A stretch of DNA of 21,043 nt from a virus, in the IMG/VR virus record IMGVR_UViG_3300048033_000397, positions 1 to 21,043 of that record, one strand, 5' to 3'. Under the pieces are notes generated by a model. That model was not told where the DNA came from. It ran no database searches and saw only the letters and a list, made by a program, of their open reading frames with translations. Made by a program: the position numbers and the translations under genes. Of this stretch, positions 14,667 through 20,471 are shown one piece after another (positions within the stretch are counted from its first letter, which is position 1; each line of letters starts with the position of its first letter).

Positions 14667-16505
14667 ATGGCAACGGTAAAGTATGCTATATCGGACTATA
14701 TTGCCGATGGAACAACCACGGACTATCTGATCACATGGGACTACCTAGACGAAGACCACATTGCGGTTTACGTCGATGGTACGTCCAATGCTGACCCTCA
14801 GGCAGACCACACTTTCACTAAACTAAACGCGACAACCTTGCGGGTTACCGATGGGGTTGGAGGGGCTATCGTTGCGGGTTCTGCGATTGAAATTCGCCGC
14901 GAGACACCCCTGACAACCCGTGCGATTACCTTTGCGGATGGCTCGGCTCTACTCGCGGAAGACCTTAACAAGAACTCAGACTACCTGCTGTACTCCATGC
15001 AAGAAGTTCTGGATACCGTGGACGCTGCGGCTCAGGATGGCGCATTGGCTGCTGAGGTTGCTACTCAGGCTCTTCGGGATGAAGCTGAGGACTTGAAGGA
15101 TGAAACTCTAGTAGCCCGTGACACTACTCAGACTTACCTAGCTACTGTTCAGTCAGACGCTACAGACGCGGATAACCACCGTATTGCTGCGGGTGCCAGC
15201 GAAGCTGCGGCTTTATCTAGTGAGACAGCGGCGGCTGCGAGCGAAGCAGCTTCGGCTGCAAGCGAGGCGGCTAGTGCAACCTCTGAGACTAACGCGGCGA
15301 CAAGTGCGGCGGCTTCATTAGCCAGTGAGCAAGCGGCGGCTGCGAGCGAAGTAGCTAGTGCGGCTTCTGAGGTTGCGGCGGCAGCTAGTGAAGCGGCGGC
15401 GGCATCTTCTGAGGTAAACGCAGAGGCTGCTTGGGATAGTCTGGATGATAGATACCTCGGCGCTAAAGCAACTGCACCTACAGTAGATAATGATGGAGAC
15501 GCTTTGCAGACAGGGGCGCTGTATTGGAACTCTACAAGCGACAGTATGTACGTCTGGAATGGCAGTTCTTGGGACACGTTTAACAGTACAACAGGGATCG
15601 CAGATGGTGCGTCTTCTACTGCTGTTACTATTGCACCTAGTGGTGACGTAGGTATTGGTGAACCAACTCCTAGCTCTAAACTTCACATTGCGCAGACTTC
15701 TGACGATTTTTCAGGTGGCATACAGATAAGAAACACTGCGGACAACAACTCTGTTTTCATCTACCAGAATGGAAATGTTACCACGTTTGACTCGGGTTCT
15801 TCAGGGGACCAACTTTTCAGAACAGGGTCTTCTGATGCCTTACGCATTACCTCCGACGGAAAAGTAGGGGTCAGGGTTGATCCAGTAGAGGCTTTACACG
15901 TTCAAGATTCACGCACTGCTTCTGACACACAAGGTATTCGAAATAGCACCTATCGACCTCACTTAACATTAGAGGATTTGTCAGCCAGCGTAAACGACTG
16001 GCAAATTTGGGCAGACAGTGGCGAGTTAAGTTTTAGATATGGGGATGTGTCTTCCCAAAGTAAACTCGGCTCGGTAGCCATGAATATCGACAGTTCTGGT
16101 AGAGTCACTAAGCCCTATAATCCATTTTTTAATGTCTATCATCCTGCTCAGGGTACTGCTGACGCCGCAATCAGGTGGCAGTCTATTAGGCATAACATTG
16201 GTGGACATTATAATAACACTAATGGGGTGTTTACCGTGCCTATTGATGGTGTCTACGCTTTCCACGCTAACGTACTGATAAGATACGAGTCACCTTATTA
16301 CCACCGAATAGAATTTAGGATAAACGGCGGTCTGAGTAACACATACGGAGATACTCTAGAAAACCAAGCAGGTAGCTCGTATTCAAGTCCAAGTTTATCA
16401 GGAATTTTCTGGCTCAGTTCTGGTGATACCGTTCAAATCTGGAATGGTCCTACTGAAACATATGGAACAGGATACGGCGCGTTTTCAGGCGCTCTAATAA
16501 GTTAA
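14667..16505 (+). CDS. Tail fibre with T7-type N-terminus and C1q-like tip
   Basis: The 612-residue protein begins with the T7 gp17-type virion-attachment domain (about 1-150), including YAISDYIADGTTTDYLITWD and the RRETPLTTRAITFADGSALL stretch (77-96), then YLLYSMQEVLD. Residues about 176-255 are an Ala/Ser/Glu repeat (A-A-S-E-A-A-S pattern) likely to form a trimeric coiled shaft. A YWNSTSDSMYVWNGSSWDTF segment (286-305) and a PSGDVGIGEPTPSSKLHI strand motif (324-341) follow. The last roughly 125 residues resemble a C1q/TNF jelly roll: FTVPIDGVYAFHANVLIR, a central FRINGG, SGIFWLSSGDTVQIW and a terminal GYGAFSGALIS. The tip probably binds the host surface receptor. No self-cleaving chaperone domain is seen. 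Confidence 0.92.
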   Translation: MATVKYAISDYIADGTTTDYLITWDYLDEDHIAVYVDGTSNADPQADHTFTKLNATTLRVTDGVGGAIVAGSAIEIRRETPLTTRAITFADGSALLAEDLNKNSDYLLYSMQEVLDTVDAAAQDGALAAEVATQALRDEAEDLKDETLVARDTTQTYLATVQSDATDADNHRIAAGASEAAALSSETAAAASEAASAASEAASATSETNAATSAAASLASEQAAAASEVASAASEVAAAASEAAAASSEVNAEAAWDSLDDRYLGAKATAPTVDNDGDALQTGALYWNSTSDSMYVWNGSSWDTFNSTTGIADGASSTAVTIAPSGDVGIGEPTPSSKLHIAQTSDDFSGGIQIRNTADNNSVFIYQNGNVTTFDSGSSGDQLFRTGSSDALRITSDGKVGVRVDPVEALHVQDSRTASDTQGIRNSTYRPHLTLEDLSASVNDWQIWADSGELSFRYGDVSSQSKLGSVAMNIDSSGRVTKPYNPFFNVYHPAQGTADAAIRWQSIRHNIGGHYNNTNGVFTVPIDGVYAFHANVLIRYESPYYHRIEFRINGGLSNTYGDTLENQAGSSYSSPSLSGIFWLSSGDTVQIWNGPTETYGTGYGAFSGALIS

Positions 16506-16519
16506 ATTTAGGAAAAAAA

Positions 16520-16807
16520 ATGAACACTATAAAAATTGAACTGAGCGCTACTCAACAAAAAGGTCTCGAATACGCTGCTGTGTCGGCCCAAGATTGGGCA
16601 GAGAACGTAGTTTTCGAAAGAGCTAGGAAAGCTACTGATGAAATCGTAGACATAACGGTGAAACATTGTTTGGACAACGAAATCCAAGTCCCCGCGACAC
16701 GAGACGCTATCGTCGCATATGCTTTTGAAAATTCTTTGGTTAACACAGCCGCTGAACGTCACGCCGAGGCCGAAGCGCGTACTGCTGCACTCCTCTCTGA
16801 AGAGTAA
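16520..16807 (+). CDS. Small helical protein of unknown function after the tail fibre
   Basis: The 95-residue product, beginning MNTIKIELSATQQKGLEYAA, appears mostly helical, with an Ala/Glu-rich C-terminus (RHAEAEARTAALLSEE). There is no membrane segment, signal peptide or catalytic motif. AGGAAA precedes the ATG by a few bases. Its stop codon overlaps the next start (TAATG at 16805-16809), so it is probably co-translated with the membrane protein that follows. The place after the fibre gene could suit a fibre accessory, but nothing in the sequence shows this and I do not assign a function. Confidence 0.75.
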   Translation: MNTIKIELSATQQKGLEYAAVSAQDWAENVVFERARKATDEIVDITVKHCLDNEIQVPATRDAIVAYAFENSLVNTAAERHAEAEARTAALLSEE

Positions 16808-17271
16808 TGCTCGGTCTTCGCGGGACCTACGATAAGGTCGTTACAGCAAACGGTCCTGCACAGATGTTAACATACAGCTTCTGGGGCGTCCTCATGGCGG
16901 GGATGCTTCAGGGCGTATGTGAGATGTGTATCCCAAGCAACTTACTATTGTTCTGGGCGTGTATTAGCGCTGCGGTCGCTCCAGTTACCATCTGGGGTAG
17001 CCCAGTGCTTCTGCGCAACGTCTTACTATTAGATGTAGTGGTATCTCTCTACATCCTAGTTCTCCTTCTGATGCACGAACCACACTCTGTGGAACCCGTA
17101 TACCACTCATTCGGTGTAAACGGTTTCACGTCACACCAAAGGAACACTTCGGCTCACTCTCTGTCCGAGTGGTTCCATATCGTCTCACTTATCTGGATGA
17201 CACTACACGCTGTCTACTTGGCAGACTTAGTTAACCGACAGGTGTTAGAACAACGGAGATTTAATACATGA
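16807..17271 (+). CDS. Four-helix membrane protein, candidate holin or lysis accessory
   Basis: The 154-residue protein has four likely transmembrane segments at about residues 18-39, 44-64, 67-89 and 121-143. A hydrophilic loop at 90-120 is rich in His and Ser. No family is recognised. It starts inside the previous stop codon and its own stop overlaps the next gene (ATGA at 17268-17271). Being first in a run of membrane and lysis genes just before the endolysin makes a holin-like role plausible. However, 154 residues with four segments is larger than the common holin classes, so it could equally be a superinfection or membrane-modifying protein. Confidence 0.7.
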   Translation: MLGLRGTYDKVVTANGPAQMLTYSFWGVLMAGMLQGVCEMCIPSNLLLFWACISAAVAPVTIWGSPVLLRNVLLLDVVVSLYILVLLLMHEPHSVEPVYHSFGVNGFTSHQRNTSAHSLSEWFHIVSLIWMTLHAVYLADLVNRQVLEQRRFNT

Positions 17272-17561
17272 ACATCGATGAGTATATCCCCGTTATTATC
17301 GCCCTAGTAGGGTCGGCTGGTTTATGGGGATTTCTTTCTACTAAAGCTAAGTTTACCCACGAAAAGGCCATGAAAGACAACGAGACTAGAGTACAGTTCT
17401 CGGACACTCTGCGCATCCAAGTTGACGCTTTGTCAAAGGAAAACAAGGACCTACACACCAAAGTTGAGCATTTACTTCAAGAGATGGCTCACGTCCGTGC
17501 AGAGTTAGCTGAGAGTAGAGCAACCATTAAGCACCTAGAAGAGATGCTTAGAAACAAATAG
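17268..17561 (+). CDS. Single-pass membrane protein with coiled coil, candidate holin partner
   Basis: The 97-residue product has one N-terminal membrane segment (IPVIIALVGSAGLWGFL, about 7-23), a short basic stretch, then a long heptad-rich helix (about 44-96) with Leu/Val spacing: VDALSKENKDLHTKVEHLL, then RAELAESRATIKHLEEML. This is the layout of small phage membrane proteins found beside endolysins in alphaproteobacterial phages. Function could be holin, antiholin or spanin-like; a separate inner spanin lies downstream, which argues against the last. The start overlaps the preceding stop (ATGA), and the endolysin begins eight bases after its stop. Confidence 0.72.
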   Translation: MNIDEYIPVIIALVGSAGLWGFLSTKAKFTHEKAMKDNETRVQFSDTLRIQVDALSKENKDLHTKVEHLLQEMAHVRAELAESRATIKHLEEMLRNK

Positions 17562-17569
17562 GTAATATA

Positions 17570-18214
17570 TTGTCACAACATATTTATGATGTTGCTGAGG
17601 GATATACTGGGGTCACTGAGTACCCCGCTGCAAAACACAACCCACAAATCGTTAAGTTCTATGCGGACTCTGGTCATTCTTGGGTACAAGATGATGAGAC
17701 CCCGTGGTGCGCTGCGTTTGTCGGGTCTGTGTTGGCAGAGTGTGGTATCCAAGGCACCAACGAACTAAACGCACGGTCCTACACAAAGTGGGGCGAAGCT
17801 GTTGATCTATCACAAGCCCGTAAGGGTGACGTTGTGGTATTCTGGCGTGGTTCTCCAGATAGCTGGAAGGGACACGTAGCGTTCTTTTCTCATTACGAAG
17901 AGGGTAAGGTATACGTCCTCGGAGGTAACCAAGGTAACAAAGTATCTGTTGCGCCTTACCCGATGGACCGTTTGTTAACAATTCGACGTGTAAAGAATAT
18001 CGCTCCTAAGATACGTAAGAGTAAGACACAGAGTAAGACCATGAAAGCGTCTGTTGTGCAGATGGCTACTGCGGCTGGCTCAGGGGTCACTGCCGTGGCT
18101 TCTCTAGACGGTACAGCCCAGCTTGTGGCTATCGTTGCAGCAACTGTTGTGACTGTAACTGCGCTGATTATCCTCAAAGAGCGGTTACTTAAATGGAACG
18201 CAGGGGACCGATGA
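17570..18214 (+). CDS. Endolysin: TIGR02594-type NlpC/P60-CHAP-like peptidase with C-terminal membrane segment
   Basis: The 214-residue protein has a papain-like cell-wall amidase/peptidase domain in residues about 1-140. The catalytic cysteine is probably Cys47 in ETPWCAAFVGSVLAECG, the histidine His102 in WKGHVAFFSHYE, and the polar third residue Asn120 in YVLGGNQGNKVSV. The KGDVVVFWRG strand (85-94) is also typical. A basic linker (about 147-160) leads to a hydrophobic segment (about 183-202, LVAIVAATVVTVTALIIL within it) and a basic end, KERLLKWNAGDR. The start appears to be TTG at 17570 with AGGT about 10 bases upstream. It cleaves peptidoglycan at the end of infection. There is no N-terminal signal, so it depends on holins or on its unusual tail. 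Confidence 0.88.
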   Translation: MSQHIYDVAEGYTGVTEYPAAKHNPQIVKFYADSGHSWVQDDETPWCAAFVGSVLAECGIQGTNELNARSYTKWGEAVDLSQARKGDVVVFWRGSPDSWKGHVAFFSHYEEGKVYVLGGNQGNKVSVAPYPMDRLLTIRRVKNIAPKIRKSKTQSKTMKASVVQMATAAGSGVTAVASLDGTAQLVAIVAATVVTVTALIILKERLLKWNAGDR

Positions 18215-18429
18215 TACTCGGAAAAATCAAAGGGATGATGCTAGGGGCCGCAGGGTTCCTAGCTATCATCTTTGCGGCCTACGTAAGGGGCCGACAAGCA
18301 CAAGCCGACAAGATTGTTCGGAAACAATTAGAAACATATCAAGAAACACGGGAGCGTATTGATGAAGCTAGTAGTGTTAAGCGTGATGCTGATGACGCTC
18401 GTGAGTGGCTGCGCAACCGTAATAAGTGA
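18211..18429 (+). CDS. Inner-membrane spanin (Rz-like)
   Basis: The best start is the ATG at 18211, which overlaps the endolysin stop (ATGA) and follows AGGGG at about 18202-18206. An earlier ATG at 18193 adds six residues. The 72-residue product has an N-terminal membrane anchor (MLGAAGFLAIIFAAYV, about 10-25). A charged helix follows: RKQLETYQETRERIDEAS, then VKRDADDAREWLRNRNK. That is the layout of inner spanins. Together with the lipoprotein encoded in the overlapping frame it should bridge the periplasm and fuse the membranes in the last step of lysis. Confidence 0.85.
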   Translation: MILGKIKGMMLGAAGFLAIIFAAYVRGRQAQADKIVRKQLETYQETRERIDEASSVKRDADDAREWLRNRNK

Positions 18430-18562
18430 GCAAGCAATCTGTGATGGCACTGAGAGACTCAGAGACGACCACACAGAGGCATTGATTAACGATGGTGGGG
18501 ATGGGTCTGTTGTGACAGGCGCGGCCCTCCTAGACGCCCTAGACAGGGCCTGTGGAGAATAA
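18362..18562 (+). CDS. Outer-membrane lipoprotein spanin (Rz1-like), overlapping the inner spanin
   Basis: A second frame starts inside the inner spanin gene (ATG 18362; a TTG at 18359 is also possible) with GGAG at 18350-18353. It encodes 66 residues: a lipoprotein signal MKLVVLSVMLMTLVSGC with lipobox L-V-S-G-C, so the lipidated cysteine is residue 17. A short periplasmic part follows, with AICDGTERLRDDHTEAL and a C-terminal LLDALDRACGE. The C-D-G-T-E-x-L-R-D-D-H pattern is, to my knowledge, typical of outer spanins in alphaproteobacterial phages. The overlapping two-frame arrangement is the classic Rz/Rz1 design and confirms both calls. Confidence 0.87.
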   Translation: MKLVVLSVMLMTLVSGCATVISEQAICDGTERLRDDHTEALINDGGDGSVVTGAALLDALDRACGE

Positions 18563-18563
18563 G

Positions 18564-18782
18564 ATGTCTGCATCTAAAGAATTACTCGGAAACCTACACG
18601 CTGCAATCGCGTCTGACCTACTAGCTCGTATTCAGAGTGGAGAGGCTAGTGCTGCTGAATTGTCTACAGCGATCCGTTTCCTGAAGGACAATAATATCGA
18701 AGCTATCGGAACAGAGAATGAAGGTTTGACTGCGCTCATGAAGGCGCTGCCAGACTTCGATAGTGAAGAATACTACAACTAG
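18564..18782 (+). CDS. Small terminase subunit (DNA maturase A), T7 gp18-like
   Basis: The ATG at 18564 with GGAG at 18554-18557 gives 72 residues; a GTG at 18552 would overlap the spanin. The sequence MSASKELLGNLHAAIASDLL, then RIQSGEASAAELSTAIRFLKD and N-N-I, with an acidic C-terminus DFDSEEYYN, fits small terminase subunits of marine T7-like phages (family of T7 gp18, 89 residues). It binds DNA and helps the large subunit start packaging. In T7 the large subunit lies shortly downstream (gene 19); here the next genes are metabolic, so the large terminase must lie outside the window. Confidence 0.72.
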   Translation: MSASKELLGNLHAAIASDLLARIQSGEASAAELSTAIRFLKDNNIEAIGTENEGLTALMKALPDFDSEEYYN

Positions 18783-18798
18783 AGGCTATTAATCACCG

Positions 18799-18822
18799 TT
18801 CCTAGGTAACCCAAACTAGGAG
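18799..18822 (+). promoter_or_regulatory. Hairpin covering the ribosome site of mazG
   Basis: TTCCTAG (18799-18805) can pair with CTAGGAG (18816-18822), seven pairs including one G-U, around a ten-base loop. The 3' arm contains the AGGAG ribosome site of the next gene, whose ATG is at 18828. If it forms, it would hide that site and limit translation. The stem is short, so its effect could be modest. Confidence 0.45.
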
Positions 18823-18827
18823 CTATA

Positions 18828-19154
18828 ATGGACCTCTCTTTTTATCAACGTAAGGCCCTACAGACCGCTATTTACCCAGAAGAAAGCCGTATCTCGTACC
18901 CAGCAATGGGCCTCGCGGGAGAGGTCGGTGAAGTCATGAATAAGATCAAGAAGGTCTATCGTGATAAGGGCGGTGTGTTCGACACTACAACCAAACAAGA
19001 AATCGCCTCTGAGTTAGGTGACGTTCTTTGGTATCTCGCAGTCCTCTCGCAAGACCTAGGTCAAGGACTTGATGCAGTCGCTGAGAAGAACCTCAATAAA
19101 CTAGCAGACCGCAAAGAGCGCGGTGTGATTGCTGGGTCAGGAGACAACCGATGA
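18828..19154 (+). CDS. mazG: MazG-type nucleotide pyrophosphohydrolase
   Basis: The 108-residue protein is a single MazG domain. The metal-binding pattern is visible: GLAGEVGEVMNKIKK (28-42) supplies Glu32 and Glu35, and EIASELGDVLWYL (58-70) supplies Glu62 and Asp65. Such all-alpha enzymes hydrolyse nucleoside triphosphates to monophosphates and pyrophosphate. Phage versions have been proposed to recycle host nucleotides or to influence the stringent response; substrate cannot be told from sequence. It is first in an overlapping set with the DUF1127 gene (ATGA at 19151-19154) and the ribonucleotide reductase, which supports a role in nucleotide supply. Confidence 0.92.
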   Translation: MDLSFYQRKALQTAIYPEESRISYPAMGLAGEVGEVMNKIKKVYRDKGGVFDTTTKQEIASELGDVLWYLAVLSQDLGQGLDAVAEKNLNKLADRKERGVIAGSGDNR

Positions 19155-19330
19155 GTTGGTTCTGGCGATACATGAACTTCTTGGCGACATGGCGGGAACA
19201 CCGTCGAGTAATCAAAGAACTTAATTCTCTAACTGACAAAGAGCTTAACGATATTGGCATCAACCGTGCCGACATCGACCGCCTCGTATGGCTGGGTGAA
19301 GACAAAGACGCACGGGGGCGCGGCAAATGA
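19151..19330 (+). CDS. DUF1127 (YjiS-like) small protein
   Basis: A 59-residue frame overlaps mazG at its start and nrdJ at its end by ATGA at both junctions, which strongly supports coding. The product has an aromatic N-terminus (MSWFWRYMNFLATWREHRR) and then the DUF1127 core: IKELNSLTDKELNDIGINRA followed by DIDRLVW. The L-x-x-L-T-D-x-E-L-x-D-I-G-I-x-R pattern is the hallmark of this family. DUF1127 proteins are small Arg-rich bacterial proteins abundant in Alphaproteobacteria. Some have been linked to RNA turnover or to phosphate and carbon metabolism. Its role in a phage is unknown; it may modify host RNA or metabolism, or it may have been acquired from the host. Confidence 0.85.
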   Translation: MSWFWRYMNFLATWREHRRVIKELNSLTDKELNDIGINRADIDRLVWLGEDKDARGRGK

Positions 19331-20296
19331 ACAACTATCTACCAACAGACTACCAATCCTTTATCCACACATCACGTTATGCACGTTGGTTGGAGGACGA
19401 GGGACGCCGCGAGACTTGGGGTGAAACTGTAGGTCGCTACATGAATAACGTAGTGGCAGGTAAGGTTGACGGTAAGACCGCTCAGGAGATCGAGGAAGCT
19501 ATCCTTAACCTTGAGTTGACGCCGAGTATGCGAGCGTTGATGACAGCTGGTCCAGCGATGCAGCGAGACAACACAGCCGCGTACAACTGTTCCTACCTAC
19601 CAGTGGATGACGTGCTTGCCTTTGATGAGGCTATGTACATTCTGCTATGCGGAACAGGTGTAGGGTTCTCTGTAGAGCGTCAGTACGTCACTAACTTACC
19701 AGAAGTACCTGAGATGCTGTTTGATAGCGAAACAACAATCGTCGTTAAGGATAGCAAGGAAGGCTGGGCTAAAGCACTTCGTCAAGTGATTGCACTCCTG
19801 TATAGTGGTGAGATTCCTCAGTGGGATGTAGGTCTAGTACGCCCAGCGGGAGCCAAGCTAAAAACCTTTGGTGGCCGCGCGTCAGGCCCAGCGCCCCTAG
19901 TGGAACTCTTTAACTTCGTAGTTAACGTCTTCAAGAACGCCAAGGGTCGTAAGCTATCGTCTATCGAGTGCCACGACATCATGTGTAAGATTGGTGAAGT
20001 TGTAGTTGTGGGCGGTGTACGTCGATCAGCTATGATCTCTCTGTCTAACCTGAGCGATGACCGTATGCGCCATGCGAAGTCAGGTGAGTGGTGGTCTAAC
20101 AACCCCCAACGTGGACTAGCGAACAACTCAGTATCCTACACTGAGAAACCAGACAGTCTTTCGTTTATGCGGGAGTGGATGGCACTTGTAGAGAGTGGAT
20201 CAGGTGAGCGCGGTATCTTCAACCGTGAAGCATCTAAGAAACAAGCAGAAAAGAATGGTCGCAGAGATGCGTCATTCGACTTTGGGACAAATCCGT
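19327..20296 (+). CDS. nrdJ: Class II (adenosylcobalamin-dependent) ribonucleotide reductase, exon 1
   Basis: Exon 1 encodes 323 residues plus the first base of codon 324. It matches monomeric B12-dependent ribonucleoside-triphosphate reductases (Lactobacillus leichmannii type). The N-terminal redox cysteine is probably Cys88 in AAYNCSYLPVDD (equivalent to Cys119). The LCGTGVGFSVERQYV segment (107-121) and VVGGVRRSAMISLSNL are typical of the ten-stranded barrel. The exon ends F-G-T-N-P, directly before the catalytic cysteine. The start overlaps the DUF1127 stop (ATGA). The enzyme makes deoxynucleotides without iron or oxygen but needs cobalamin, which many marine Rhodobacteraceae make. Read without splicing, TAA at 20296-20298 would end the protein here. 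Confidence 0.93.
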
Positions 20297-20471
20297 AAGC
20301 GACAACAAAGTGCGGATTCAAAACCTTTCCTTATTGACTTGGAAGCCCGTAGCAGGGCGACAGGGCGCAAGCGTAATGGCAGCGTGAGAGACTAAGCGGA
20401 AAGGGCGCAGCAATGCGTATGCGATAGTCCAGCGCACAAGCGGGTATGCTAATGTAACCCCGTGGTGTGAG
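20297..20471 (+). ncRNA. Compact ORF-less group I intron in nrdJ
   Basis: The 175 bases between the exons show group I hallmarks. P1: exon bases AATCCGT (20290-20296) pair with GCGGATT (20312-20318), seven pairs with U-G at the 5' splice site. P10: AGT (20309-20311) pairs with 3' exon GCT (20472-20474). P3: CCTTTCC (20324-20330) with GGAAAGG (20398-20404). P7: GACTA (20390-20394) with TAGTC (20425-20429). P8: GCGCA/TGCGT closed by a GCAA tetraloop (20405-20418). A P9-like hairpin lies at 20440-20463. The last base is G, as required. P4-P6 I trace only partly (GCCC/GGGC at 20345-20358). There is no room for a homing endonuclease. Joining restores N-P-C-S-E-I exactly. Confidence 0.92.

Noticed and set aside
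20195-20395. An open frame running from exon 1 into the intron on the plus strand
   Set aside because: It overlaps the conserved reductase frame in another phase, has no ribosome site and shows no family resemblance; it is a shadow.
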